Under the pieces are notes generated by a model that was not told where the DNA came from, ran no database searches, and worked only from the letters and a program-made list of their open reading frames with translations. Shown one piece after another: positions 13,070-26,315 of a stretch of 64,000 nt of DNA. The position numbers and the translations under genes were made by a program. Numbering within the stretch: the stretch's first letter is position 1; each line of letters starts with the position of its first letter. Source of the stretch: Quillaja saponaria (lineage: Eukaryota > Streptophyta > Magnoliopsida > Fabales > Quillajaceae); contig CM055607.1 of NCBI GenBank assembly GCA_029379385.1, forward strand, positions 8,122,001 to 8,186,000, written 5' to 3'.

Positions 13070-16000
13070 ATGTATGTCAGCCACCCTTCAATTCACCCTA
13101 TAGAAGCTCCACCGCTCACAGATACAGCAGAAAATGCGTTACCCAGAGGAAGAATGGAAGACATTCAAGGCATGCCAGGCACTCTTGGGGGCCTCGCCTT
13201 ACGCTTCGTTCAGTTTGTCTTCGCAGTTGTGTCCCTGTGTGTCATGACCACCACCAGTGATTTCCCTTCCGTCACTACTTTCCGGTATTCTATTTCTTTG
13301 CCTTAATGAGATCTGATTTCTTTATAATTTTTCTTTTACCACTGGTTGTAATTCAGTTTGATATATTCCAAATTAGGTAGCGTAAACTGACATTGAATTA
13401 CTGTACAATATATTCGCGTGAATGATGCTGACTGCTTAAGACAGTTTGTGTTTGGAATGTGGGATTAGCACCCCTTGTTGCATTTAACAATGGGTTCCCC
13501 TCATTTGGGAATTTTATGAGCTCTTGAATGCCCTTCCTCACACGTTGCTTCATGGTAAAAACCTGAAAATTTAGTTAATCTATTGAGATGTAAAGCAACT
13601 TTGAATGATGCCATTTTTTATGAGCCTCTATGTATATGCTTATTCAGAAGGGAGATTTGATGGGTTCTTTTGAAGACGCCATTGAGAATATATTCTAAAA
13701 CTTTTTTCCTTTCTCTGCAAGTTGTCCTGAAGAGAGGTTAAAAAAATTGAGGTAACCCTACTGAGGCTATTCTGTAATGGTCCTAGTTGACTACCTTAAT
13801 TATAAGGAAGGGAGTGTGCCGTTAAACTAGAAATTCAACTCATAGGAGCATATCTGCATGATATTTAGTCTTAATTAATCTGTTAATTCTGGGCCTAGAA
13901 CATGAGAAAGAACCAGACTACCAGAATAATGGAGCAGGAACTGTGGGTTGATAGATTTCCCCAAACTCTGTCAGGTAGATCTCAGCTGTTGTCTTTGTGT
14001 ATAGGCAGAGTATTTAATTGAAATAAAAGGCCTTTATCCTATTGGGTGCTGGGCTTCGGGGTTTTCACATGGAGTCTCTTTATTAGATATGCAACGAGAC
14101 CGGACAGTCAAAACAAAGTGAAATGGCTTTTCCCCCATTTCATCTTTCCTACAGCGTGTATTGGAGAAACTGACTGCTTTTAATCTATACTTGTCTAAAT
14201 ATAAATTGTAAATACCGATTTTTTTATGGAAGACAGGAACCCTTTTGTCATGTTTTCTCCAAACACTGCTTGTTCAAGTCTTGTGCTGCTTATAGTGCAG
14301 AGCAGAGTTAAAGATTACATGGAGAAATTTAACAAGAAATAAAGATGCTCTTCAGTTAGTAGTGCTTTAAAAATTTTATGTTCTGTTGCTATAAAAAAAG
14401 TTAGCTTTTTAGAAAATAGGAAATAGGAAATGTATACAGTTCATCTAGTATTTTCTGAAAGCATGGTCCAGCAGAATAGATATTAGAGTACATTCAATAT
14501 AAACATATGAAGTCCAAGTCTATTTACAACTATTTTATTGCAAAGTTCCCTTATATAAGTGATTTAAAGTAGGTTCATAATGTATTATAGAATATATAAT
14601 TTCAAATAATTTAACTTCGCTCAGCAAAATATTTCCTTGTGAGACAAATTGCTTTCATTATTTGATTTATGGAAACTATCTATTTTGTTACCTATAATTA
14701 CTATACAACACACATATATACAAACTCACATTATACTTATCTGTAATTTTCTTACCAGTTTATTTTTCATTTGTTAAAGTCAACAGTACAGATACTTTAT
14801 ACTTATCTGGTAGAATCTGACAATAATTGATTCCGTCCTTTGTTTATTTTTTGAGTCCCCTTAACATTTCAAACAGTTATTATCTGTTTAAGAATGATCC
14901 TTATAGTTATATGCCATTAATTTTCCAGTATATTTTGCATGTTAAGGTAGAATACGAAAGATAATTTGTATTTGCAGAATCTTAAAATAGTTGATTACAT
15001 TCTGTGTTTAATTTTTAAGAATGCCCTGGACATCCAAATGGTGACAGGTGTAAATCCTTTTGTAATGTTCTAAAAGCAGTTAATAATTTCTTTCTCCAAA
15101 CTGTTCTGTTTGTAATGTTTGACAAGGATGATCTATAGACTTAAATTATGATGTCAGTCTCATAGTTTTCATTATTCGTAGCATAAAAGGTTTTATGGTA
15201 TTTGCTGTGCCAGCTACCTTGTTGCTGCTGTCAGCTTGCAAAGCTTATGGAGCCTCTCTCTTGCCATTGCTGATATATATGCTCTGTTAGTGAAGCGTTG
15301 CTTCCGAAATTCCAGAGTTGTCTGCTTGTTTTCCATTGGTGATGGGGTAAGAAAATGCTGGTGACTTCTACTTGAAAAACTATTGTGAAATGTGGTTGAG
15401 ACTGTTGTCTAACTTTTGGAAATTTTCAAATATCAGCAGCCATCTTCTTCTACAGTCAGTCAGTATTTGTTGTTTCCCTTACTATTCTTACCAGTTATGT
15501 GGTGAATCAATAATTTTTCTTCTGGCGTTTGATTTGGCATCTGGGCAATAAGTTAACATATTTACATTAGCATTATTATTTATACAGAGAAAAGCTTTTA
15601 TGACATATGATGACTATATACATATTTCCGTATTTAATAGATACGTTGATTGGACTCGTTTAGATCTGATAGGGTGCTGGTACCATGTCTTATTGGAACC
15701 CTTTCAAAACCAAGAACTATGATCATTTTTGCCCATCATTAAAACCCAATTTGGTTTAAAACTGCACACATAGTCCAACTGCTTGTCACTCTCAGATCGT
15801 TGACTATCTTTTATTTTTTCAGTCCATTTTGTTAAGAGATCTTATTATTGTCTGAAACTTTACTGTTTTTCTCAATTTTTCAGGACAAAAAAATGTTTTT
15901 GATTTTTCTTTTTATTTGGTTTGACGTGGAAGTACTGCTGGACTGTCATATGGGTCACTTTTGTTATTTGGTTGACTCATGAGCCATCAGAAAAAATATG

Positions 16001-16294
16001 TAGGTGCATATATTTGGTGTTTGCATATGTTACTTCGCTGTGCTCTCTCTCTATCTTGTGAGCCCTGAAAGAATGTTTGTTCTTACCCTTTTTTGATTGC
16101 AGATCACTTCCACGCTAACATTTGCTGCTGCTTGTGCATCCGCTGGTATAACTGTACTTATTGGCAATGATCTTGATGACTGTAAAGAGAATCATTGCAC
16201 TAGGTTTGAGACTGCAACTGCCATGGCATTTCTGAGTTGGTTTGCTGCCTCGCCATCATTTCTTTTGAATTTCTGGACACTTGCTTCTAGATAA
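13070..16294 (+). CDS. CASP-like protein 5A-type
   Basis: Exons 13070-13284, 15214-15346 and 16103-16294 give 179 residues, the usual length for the CASPL5 group. CASP-like proteins are four-helix membrane proteins related to MARVEL proteins. Founding members scaffold the Casparian strip in the plasma membrane; most CASPL5 members have no assigned role. Visible family marks are the N-terminal [18 protein letters not shown] and [11 protein letters not shown] before the first helix, then [13 protein letters not shown]. Exon 2 has [14 protein letters not shown], and exon 3 has [13 protein letters not shown] with paired Cys in the second extracellular loop. The chain ends [11 protein letters not shown]. 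The frame is open upstream to 13019, but family alignment places the start at MYVSHP. The junctions restore codons exactly (CG|C, then GGG|ATC). Introns of about 1.9 kb and 0.76 kb are AT-rich and otherwise unremarkable. Confidence 0.92.
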
Positions 16295-16790
16295 AGGAAA
16301 CGGTAAGTGTCATTCTTGCAGAGTGCTTTTTGGCATGATCCATGTGGGATGATTTCCATGTTGTTATGGATTTTATATCGGGACCTCTGCTTCCTCGGCA
16401 TATGCAGCATTGCTACTTCAACAATCTCTAGTGTGTGAAATCTTTGATTTGAGTGAAAAGAAAGCTAATTCTGAAATATTAGATTTGGCAAGTACCTTCT
16501 ATGAGCATGGTAGTTTTTTTTTTTTTTTTTTTTTTTTTTCTTTTGAGTGATGGTGCTTTGGTTGAATACAGGAATTATACTGTAGAGATTTTGCATTTGA
16601 AATGTTGGGGAATTGCAACTTAAATTGTTGATCTCAATGATAGTTTGGGAATTGCAGCACTTGTTTATCTTTTCCTCCCCATCCCCCACCGTTTTGCCAA
16701 GTAACTTGTCTTTAGCTATTTCAACTTTCAATATGAACCATGCTGGTAAATACATGAATGTGAAACTGAGTGTAGTATAAGGGACATCAA
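16295..16790 (+). other. Probable 3' UTR of the CASP-like gene with a long T run
   Basis: No coding sequence continues after the TAA at 16294. A run of about 26 T lies at 16514-16539. The 3' end of the transcript is not fixed. The 3' ends of this gene and of the minus-strand PPR pseudogene converge here. Confidence 0.45.
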
Positions 16791-17005
16791 CTTACTGATG
16801 AATGCCCATTCACTTTTCAGAAAAAATATTTCATTTAACGAGTACAGTGTCATTTTCATATATAACATACCCTCTGAGGCCCCAAGTAACCTGAATAGTG
16901 ATCCTGCACTGCAAAGAATTAGCTTTCCATCAAATGTTTATTCTGACATCAGAGAGAAAACCAAACACAGGAATATCAATTTATACTCCTTGATTGAAAA
17001 TTCGC

Positions 17006-18940
17006 TTACAAATTAATCACATCTAAAATTTCTATACACAACTCAGTTTCATCTGAACCCAAGAATGGCCTAGCCATTGTATTCAACATGGTATGTATTT
17101 CTCTCATTTCTGGATGAATTGGATCCCCAACAAGAAACTCGTGGAAAATGCCATTGACCTCAGTTTCACCACATCCAGGCACCTTGTTGACTCCATAATC
17201 CTTCATCTCTCTTCTTGCCGTAGTCACATACTCCCATCTCTTTGCAGAAGCATAGATATTAGCAATAAGTGTATGGACACTGGAAGCACTTGATCTAATT
17301 TGTTTTAGTTGCATAGCAAGTCATTCACCCATATCAACATTACCATGGATTCTGCAGGCACTAAGTAAAGCACCATAAAGTGGAACTAAAAGTTCATTCT
17401 CTTCATCCGGAACCTTTTTTACCAACTCCTCTGCTTCATCTAACAGTCCAGCTCGACCAAGAAGTTCAACCAAACACCCATAATGTTCTACCTTGGCTTA
17501 ATTCGATATGTCTCTGTCATGGAACGAAAGAAATGACGTCCTTCTTCCAACAATCTCCCATGACTACATGCACTTAAAACCCAATAAAGGTGATATCATC
17601 AGGCCTTGGCCCAACTTGTCTCATTTCTGCAAACAACTCAAATGCTTTGCTCGTCTCACCATTCATGGCAAGCCCACAAATATTCGAAGTCCAAGAGGCT
17701 GTATCCTTTTCCTTTAACCAATAGAAAATCTTCAAAGATTTCTCAATGCACCCCCATTTGCCATACATTTCAATGAGTGCATTACCAACCACAGTATCCA
17801 CCATGATTCTATTTTCATTAATATATACATAAAACCATTCACCTTGCTCCAGAGCTCCCATCTGAGCACAACCTGTAGGGAGAGCAATCACTAGGAACTT
17901 ATCTGGTTTAATCCTTCTAATTTGCATCTCTTGAAATAAGGCCACCGCCTCATCAAAACGGTTTTGCACGTAGTCATTAATCATAGCTGTCCAAGGAATG
18001 ATATCCCGAACTGGACTTTTCTCAAACAATTCTCTAGCTTCATCCAGCTGGCCACAATTCACATATCCTGATACCATGCCAGTCCAATAAATTACATTTT
18101 TTTGGCATCTCATCAAAAAATTGACGGGCTATACTCTGACACCCGCACTTACAGTACATGTCCAGTAATGCATTGCCCATTATAGTTGTTAATTCAAGCT
18201 CAGCTGTAATATACTTGTGAATTTCCTTGCCAAGATCTAATCTTTTAACACTGCACAAGCTGATTACAACAGTAGCTTCATCTGGCTTCTCAGAGCTTTC
18301 TGGTCGCATTCACCAAAAAATATTGATAGCATCTTCAAATCTCTTACACCTAACATACCCCTAAATCATAACGTTCCAAGAAATCCTATCCTTCTCAACC
18401 ATGTTTTCAAATAAATGGTAGGCATTTTCAAATTTACCTAGTTCAGCATACATGTCCACGAGTGAATTACAAACATAAGTATCAAACCGAAGCCCAGTCT
18501 TCAACACTAACCCATGAACCTTTCCACATTCCCCAATCATTCCCATACAACTAATAGCTTTAAGAACAAAAGGATATGTATAATTATCAGGCCACAAGCC
18601 ATCTTCCCTCAAACACCCAAACAGGGAAAGAACTTTTCTGAAACTAATTGTTTTGGCAAAGGCTTTGATCATAAAATTGAATACTAGCAGACATGGTTGT
18701 TGGATGTAATTGAATATTCTCTCTGCGTAGTGCAAGTTTCCAAGAGACGGGTCTTAACAGAAGCTCATGAGCTTGTTGAGAGTGTCTCCGTCTTGGTGGA
18801 GACCAACATGGATTAGTCGGTGGGACTGAATTTGCTTTAGCTGGTACATGGATTAGCAGCTTTTGGAAGAAATATGCATGATTTCTTGCTGAGTCCTGTG
18901 CTGTGAGGTGAGGTTGACATGATTGGAGTTGGGCAAACAT
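17006..18940 (-). pseudogene. Decayed pentatricopeptide-repeat gene (PLS/E type)
   Basis: The minus strand encodes successive blocks of an organelle-type RNA-binding PPR protein, broken by stops and frame changes. Around 18735-18361 the frame reads PPR units such as VFNFMIKAFAKT, NSLVDMYAELGKFENA and RISWNVMI. It then hits a TAG where the family continues with a Gly-Tyr-Val repeat. After a second stop the frame resumes at 18309-18040 (GNALLDMYCKCGC) and shifts near 18115. It continues at 18116-17574 (TGMVSGYVNCGQLDEA, WTAMINDYVQN, NALIEMYGKWGC). The E-type C-terminus reappears at 17314-17006 (LIANIYASAKRWEYV, GDPIHPEMREI). Block order matches an intact PLS-class PPR, resembling the Arabidopsis At1g31430 group from memory. 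The N-terminal block (18940-18644) is also in a shifted frame. With at least four separate disruptions, a functional product is unlikely. Confidence 0.85.
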
Positions 18941-18959
18941 ATAACCTTTGTGTATGATG

Positions 18960-20290
18960 CTGCATGTATAAAAAAATTCAATAACCTAAACATTCATATT
19001 GATAATGTAAAACTGAATTTGAAATATATTTCTTATAATAGATGCTATGCAAATTCAAAATTTTGGAAGTTCTCTTTATAATTAAAGAGTTACTTCATAT
19101 ATATATATCCAGAACACTAATATAATAGCGTCCCAAGTATAATCCCTGCCAATAATAGCCTGGAACTTCAAAGTTTTTTAAACAACAATAGAAGTATGTA
19201 AGATTTAATAAATCACATCATTTTTTATTTTTTTTACTAACATATGTTTAAAAAATTGATCTCTGTCCCTCTCTTGCTCTGGAACCTTTTTTCCCGCTGT
19301 ACCAGACGGCCAGAACACAAAAGCCTTGTTCATCTTTCCCTTCATCTTGGCTGTACAATCCATTAAAAAAAATATCAACGATCATGAACTTACCACCTCA
19401 TCATTTTGCTTATTTGCTCTTTTTAATCCTTGAACAGGTTTTGTATTTTTAAGACTTACTTTATTTACGATATTTTTTAATTTAATATTTTATTTTTTCC
19501 CTAATGCCACTTTAAGTTTTGATATTTATGAATGGTTATATATTTTTTTAAAACTAAATAATGTGAATTTTATCATAATTTTGTCAGATTTAATTTAACG
19601 AAAGGTCACTAAGATAAAATATTAAATACGTGAAAAAAATATATAATATTATTCATTTTAATTTATGTCAAGTTAGATTTAAGAAAAATAATAACATAAA
19701 TTATATTGTGTGATTTTTAAAATTATAATAATAATGTTTTATTTTTTTGAAATATAAAAATTAAATTAAACTAATGTTCAAACAATAAATATTAAAATTG
19801 TAATTAAATTTTTTATTTTTATAACATTACTTAATTGTAAGTTAATCAAATCATCATATTTTTTAAAATAAATTAATTTCAGTTGCGAATATTTTATTTC
19901 AATATGAATTACTAAGATAATTGAACAAAAAAAAATCTTAAGTGAGATAAGTGAATACTTTTAATGCAAAACATCATGATATTATAATATTTAAAGTATA
20001 AATGTAAAAAAGTATTAACATAATATTGAATGTATGAGCATAGAGATTAATTATCAATTAATATAACAAAAATCAATTAGTTTAATTGATAAAATATTTT
20101 ATTCTCATTAATAATTTTTTAAAAAAATTTAATTCAGGTTAAAAATAATACATTAGATGCTTAAAATTTAAGTATAATAAGTTTTTTATTTTTTATTTTT
20201 TCAAAGAGAAGCAAAATTAAATTTAATGAAATTAGAAATTAGTTAAATAAAAACAAAGAAAGAAATAGGGCAAGAAGGAAGCTTACCAAA
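18960..20290. other. AT-rich intergenic region upstream of DCP2
   Basis: Very AT-rich DNA with many short A and T runs and no supported ORF. The last 100-200 bases before 20,300 probably include the DCP2 promoter, but I see no clear TATA or other defined element. Confidence 0.5.
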
Positions 20291-20340
20291 TGATCCAGTT
20301 CCATCAAGAGCGTCACTTTCACGGAGGAGCGAAATTTGTA

Positions 20341-20394
20341 ATGATTGCAGTGGCAGGTGAGAACGAAACCCCTATTCGTCGTTTCTGCTATTGA
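20341..20394 (+). promoter_or_regulatory. Upstream ORF 1 in the DCP2 leader
   Basis: An ATG at 20341 opens a 17-codon frame ending in TGA at 20392-20394, before the DCP2 start. It is a uORF only if transcription starts upstream of it, which the sequence cannot show. Confidence 0.35.
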
Positions 20395-20399
20395 TTTTT

Positions 20400-20513
20400 A
20401 TGCTCTTCGTCGGAAAAAAAGCAACACTCAAACGAGCTCACTCTGTTTCCGAAGAAGATTTTTTTATTGTTTTTTCTTTTCTTTCTTTTATGGATTTTTT
20501 AGGGTTTCTGTAG
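20400..20513 (+). promoter_or_regulatory. Upstream ORF 2 in the DCP2 leader
   Basis: A second ATG at 20400 opens 37 codons ending in TAG at 20511-20513, 21 bases before the DCP2 ATG. It has an internal in-frame ATG at 20490. The peptide is basic, then Phe-rich, and looks like translated leader rather than a conserved protein. Confidence 0.35.
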
Positions 20514-20534
20514 GATTCAACGCTTGAAAAAGCC

Positions 20535-23500
20535 ATGTCCGGACCGAACCGGTCTTCGAGTGCTTCATCGAAGAACGGCCTTCCTCCACAAGAACTTCTC
20601 GACGATCTCTGCAGGTCGATATTCACTTTCCTTTCTCTCTTTTTAAGATTTAGTTTGCTTTATACTCTGTTTGTTTTCATTCAAATGTAGACAAAAAGGA
20701 TTGGAATGCGAGGCTATATTGAAATGGAGGTTTTTTAGTACTGGGTTTTTTTTTTTTTTTTTTCATTTATTTGTGTTTTGTTTCCAAAACTTAAATCAAT
20801 GGATAGTTAGTGATTGCCCGTGTTTTTACTGGGAATACAAAACTATTATGACTGCTGAATTGTTGATTAAGGACAGTCTGTAGATCTTTGGTGCTTGTTT
20901 TGTTCATGTCACTATATCTTTCTGCTTGAGTTCGTGAGTTATTGGAAATACGTCTCTAGAATATTTGTTTTCTTCTGTTTTTATTGCAGTCGATTCGTCT
21001 TAAATGTGCCAAAAGAAGACCTCCAGTCATTTGAGAGGATTTTGTTTCTGGTGGAGTATGCACATTGGTTTTATGAAGATAATTCAGTGGAAAACAATCC
21101 ATCTTTGAAGTCATTCAATCTAAAGGAGTTCACTTCTTTATGTATCCTTTGCTACATATTTTTAATTACTAGAACGTTAGATGTTCATGCCATCGGTTTT
21201 TATTTATTCAAATCTAGTTCTTAAGTTGATCATGTTTTAACTAAAAGACTATTTGGTCTTGCATTTTTATCTGAAGATGAAAAGTGGAAGGAAGAAGACT
21301 TAAACTATGCTTTTTTCTTCTGTATGGTCATGCAGAAATAAAAGAAAAAGAAAGAAAGATGGAAAGGATTAAAAAAAATGTAATGTCGCATATTGATTCT
21401 TGTATACCTTGCTTTCTCTGAACAATTACTAGGAAAAATTTTGGTTGCTTCATGAACCAAATGAGTGAACGTATTCTCCTCATTCTCTAATTTTATTTTT
21501 CATGGCTTACAAACCAAATATTGTATAAGATGGAAAATAAAAAATTCTCTTCTTTTCTTTTATCTATCTACAAATCAAACTTGATATCAGTATGTTTTTG
21601 GGTAGAGTTAGCAATCCCATACGTTTATGCTCAAGTTTTCTGTATCAGAAATTCAAAACTTTATTAGGTGACTCATAAAGGCGAACTGCTTTAGCAAATC
21701 TTTGTTTCTTTGAGTGATAATTTAGTTGAAGATTCCTAGGGAGCAAGGCCCATGTAGACTTGGAGCATAGACAAGATTTGGTGCCTTTTGCTTTACAATC
21801 CTGTGATGAAATTGCTCTAGATTTATTTCACTGCTTACATAGCTGTGGAATTAGGAACTAAAACATGATTATGGTCAACGCAATATCTCTTTTTTCTAAA
21901 AACTCTAAATCCTCATTATTCTAGCCATGTTGTTCTTAATACCTTTCAGTATTTAACAGTTGTGATGTTTTGAAGCCTTATGTGGCACATATAGATGACA
22001 TATTCAAGGACTTCACTTCCTACAAAGTCCGCGTTCCTGTAACAGGGGCAATAATTCTGGATGAAACATATGAAAGGGTAAGCTATTGGGAAATATGTAA
22101 TTCTAAAGAACAATATTATAAAGTAATCAACTGAGTGCCTTCTCTTGTAGCTAGGGACTTCACTTTACGCTGTGGTATGCCTGAATTTATTTTTGTTTAT
22201 CTGGATGAAAAGTATTATTTTCTCTTTCTGAATACTTGCTAGTTTGATTGACAATCTATATAAAGAATAAAGAATAAAGGGAGAGATGAAAAAATATATT
22301 TATGTCTTCTTAGGTAATACACTTGGATATTTGTTGTTTGTCATTACATGTACGCATGGTACTGTGCTGGTCTGCACATGTTTATTGCAGTTGGTCAACT
22401 GTTGGAACTTTCTTGAAAGAGGATTGTGGTTGCATAATTGTGTTCTACTGTTCTTTGCCATAATAGCTGGTAAAGTTGTCGGAAGTGCATACTGAAATGA
22501 TGAGTAAATAGTAATTAATGTACTATAGAGGAAATATATGAAATAAAGAAAATTCACGAAGTATAGGATGATTTCTGGAAATACATAGTGGTGGAATTGT
22601 GGAAGTATTGAAACTTTTAAATTAAGTATTGATGAAAATTAAGATGTTCTGTAAGGAAATGATCAAAATGTATGAAAGTGCTTGGAAGGAATTAAAAAGT
22701 TGCCCCTAATAAGTATGGACATGGACAGAACACCACATATACACGCTGACACCATAAAATCTAAAAAGACTACCATTTAGCTTTACATTTGGTGTGTTTT
22801 GTTGTGCAATGGAATGCTCAAAAGTTTTCTAAGGACAACTATTGAATTAGTTTTCAGCTTAAAACACTGTAACTTCTTGTTGTGCAATTTTCTGAAAGGG
22901 ATCTCTGTCAGATTCCTGTACTACTTTTGGGACCTTTGCTTCATCTCCAAGTTCAAGAATGTATAATGTAAATGTTTGATATATATTGTTTTGAGGTTAT
23001 TGAAGGCTTTTCTCTGGTGTAGTGGTTAAGTTCTATTTACCTCTACAAGAGTAATGTAATATGTCGAGTCATTAACTATGTGACTATTTACCTATGTACT
23101 TGCTATTTTCAGTGCATACTGGTGAAGGGATGGAAAGGTTCGAGTTGGAGCTTTCCTCGTGGCAAAAAGAGTAAAGATGAGGAAGACCATGCATGTGCCA
23201 TCAGAGAGGTAAGTGTGCTTGTTTTGAAGCCCTGGCTCTATACGTTTAACTTTCTTCAACATACTTAGTAATTCTGATGTTGTTTCTCGAGACTCTAGAG
23301 GTAAGCAAGACAAGTACTTAGTTTGTCATGTATTTGATGTAGATTGAGGTGACTGATTTAACATGTAACCTGAACCGTGGTTAAGTTCGTATTGTTAGTA
23401 TTTTCTTCCGGATGATTCTTTTTGTTGGCAACAGATCTATAGCCAGGAGTTTCAAATAGTCTATATTTTTGTAATCTAATTTTCTTTCTATCCTTGTCTG

Positions 23501-25698
23501 GTGTTCTCTCTTTCTCTCTCCTTCCCCCAAGAAAGTGAAAAAAAATAAAATTAAATAAATAAGAAGAGGAATTTGGAAACCTTGCATGTTTGCTTCTTCC
23601 TTACTTCTTTATGGTGAATACAGGTCATGGAAGAAACAGGTTTTGATGTTACAAAACTTTTGAACAAAGATGAATACATTGAAGCGATATTCGGACAGCA
23701 GAGGGTGCGGCTTTACATTATTGCTGGTGTGAAGGATGATACAGCCTTTGCCCCACTTACTAAGAAGGAGATCAGTGTATGTGCTTCCTCTGCATGGTTA
23801 TATTAGTTTGTGAAGTTTATATATGCATAAAATATCACAATTTATTACCAGGTGATTGGCATTTTTCCAGTTGTCACAGGGACATTCATAATTGTTCTTC
23901 TTTCTAAATTAGAATATGATCTTTGAGTTAATTAGGTTATGTTGTGGATTGAACCATAGTCGAACTTTCTTTTTTATTTGTTACTATGAACTGAAACATT
24001 GGTGAAACCCCTCTTCCACACAACAAAGAGAGGGAGAAAACAAGAGTTAACTTTGAATCTATCTAAAATGTAAGCTTTACTGAGGAATTGACTGGGTATT
24101 GATACAGTATTGTATCATTTGGGAGAACTAAAACAGTTTGCATTTCTGTAAATTCAGAAGCATGCAATATTTGAATCTTTCACTTTGAAATTATTTGCAT
24201 TTCTTTATTTGATTCTGTGATTTTTGATGAAGCTACCATAATCTGTAGTATTGACAGTATAAGATCCTATCTGCTTTTGTGCATTTATAATGCTGAGAGT
24301 TTTCACTTTTTTATCTACATACAGGAAATTGCATGGCATCGGCTTGATGAACTTCAACCTGCTAGTGATGAAGTAATATCTCGTGGGATCACTGGCCTCA
24401 AGCTTTACATGGTGGCCCCTTTCCTAGCGTGAGTACTTCCTCTATATAAATTTATCATTTGAATGAATGGCTGGAAATCCAATGTCTAAATGAAAGATCT
24501 AATGCCTCTGTGTAGATCATTGAATTCATGGATATCAGCACACCAACCTCCTATGGCTCCGAGATCTGATTTGCCTATGAAAGGTATCTCCTATTTTCCC
24601 TTGCAATTGCTAGTAGATTATATAGCATCCGGTACATTATTGTTGCCTGCTATTTGTGACCATAATTAAATTCTCTGATTTGGGAAATAACGTTTAATTT
24701 TAGAGAACTAATAATAGGAAATGTTCAGTTATCCAACTCAAGCTGTTTTTAGATTCCAATTATACCCTTGTACCAGCAGCCGATTAATCATGATGTTTCA
24801 ACTAGTGTACTCAACGCTTCCATGTCAACTTATCTTGACCATTTATGTGAGTTTTGAAATTTACAACTCTGATGTGCAGTCGAGGAGTTTGTGAGTTAAG
24901 CTATTATACTAATATTACCATTTCAGGTCCTAAGATCAAATCCCACTGGGATGGAAGTTGGGGTTTATGGAACGGGGATTGGCTCCCTCCCTCCCTCCCT
25001 CTATTGTAGCTGATGGGGAATATGATGATTAATTTAGTGGGAATTACTATTGTATTGGGGTCAGATGAATAGAGATCTCAATTCACTTAAGGTTATGAGG
25101 TCGCTTACTTAAAGCATATTATGTGGTTTCTATCTAGACATGATTATTGATCAATTAAGTTGTTGGATATTGTTTTAGTCTGTATGCCTTGCCTTTCCCT
25201 AGTCTCTCGCCTCCCTCTACTCTTCATACTAAACCCTTTTTTATTAGTTTAAGGCCAGAAGGCCTCCTGATTCCCAAAAGGAAAGTCATTATTCCCTACC
25301 AGATGAAATGTGCAGAGGAGAGCAGCTACTGAAGTACACACTTGGAAAGATGAATGTGCAGATTAGGGGCATATATGCATACTTGTTCCAGACCCCTGAA
25401 TAAGTTTCTACTTCTAGTTTGATCATAGCACAACTTTTTTATGTCAATGCATATGACTTTGCATCTCAGATTTATCGGGATTTACTGACAAGCCCTTTTA
25501 CCTTTATTTGAAGGAATCTGTGTGTGGAGAGCAAAGAATGGTTCTACTGGAAGTAGTGCAGTGATAATGGAGAACCAATCAACTAAACCTGAATCTGATA
25601 CTCACCCTCTTGACACAGGCCCTGGCAATATCTTCAGAAACTTCAAATTCGACACTGCTTCGATTTTGCAAGCAATGGACTCTGCCTTTTCTGCTTGA
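20535..25698 (+). CDS. DCP2: mRNA-decapping enzyme subunit 2 (Nudix hydrolase)
   Basis: Eight exons (20535-20614, 20990-21141, 21950-22077, 23113-23208, 23624-23776, 24325-24428, 24516-24583, 25514-25698) join in frame to 321 residues. DCP2 removes the 5' m7G cap of mRNA in cytoplasmic processing bodies, releasing m7GDP and committing the RNA to 5'-3' decay. An N-terminal regulatory domain (about 15-100) contains [27 protein letters not shown] and [11 protein letters not shown]. The catalytic domain follows with [14 protein letters not shown] complete Nudix box runs from Gly137 to Phe159: Gly137, Glu143, Arg151-Glu152 and Glu155-Glu156-Thr-Gly-Phe, which supply the metal ligands. Box B lies near [10 protein letters not shown]. 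The C-terminal tail after about residue 240 is low-complexity and ends [19 protein letters not shown]. From memory the Arabidopsis protein is about 370 residues, so the tail is shorter here. Start chosen at MSGPNRSSS, the first ATG in the conserved frame. Confidence 0.95.
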
Positions 25699-26194
25699 AG
25701 GACAATCACCCCTTTGTAAAGTTCACATAGCTGAATTAGTTTCCACCGTCTTATCTCACCTGTATGTCAATGGTATTAATTAGCATGAAGCTAGCTGTAG
25801 CAGCTGTATATCATGTGCGTCCAGTTCCCTGACTGCGTTTTATGTACATTCTTGTGTCAAACAAGTCTCCCTTCTTCACTATCTATCATCTGCTGAACTT
25901 TTGATTTAGTCATTTGTAAAAATTAGCCTTTACACTTTTTAACTCATCTGGAATTTGAATTATACATAACATTGGGATTTCTTGTATTTAATTATGTATT
26001 TTTATGAGTATGGTAGTTGACATTGAATAACTAAAAAATTGAATACTTCAATAATGTTGAGTAATATTAGTAGCATTTAATTATTTTATCAAGAAAACAT
26101 AAAATAAAAAAAATAAAAAATTAGAAGAAAAGCCTGTAGTTAATTTTTTGAATTTTTTTTTTTTTTGAATTTATTAACTTTTTAATTCTCACCT

Positions 26195-26315
26195 TCCTAA
26201 CCAAAACTGAAAACCCTAGCTTTACATTTACAAACCCTCATCTAAGAAACCCTTTCCCGTCCATTATTTTCTCACTTGTTGGTAGAGCTGCCCTAAATTA
26301 GCTCCTACCAGAACC
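26195..26315 (+). promoter_or_regulatory. RPL12 core promoter and leader with telo-box
   Basis: A telo-box AAACCCTA lies at 26211-26218, followed by further AAACCCT-like repeats near 26230 and 26249, then a pyrimidine-rich leader up to the ATG at 26316. Telo-boxes are typical of plant ribosomal-protein promoters. The element is kept in the right-hand copy at 30326-30333. Confidence 0.6.
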
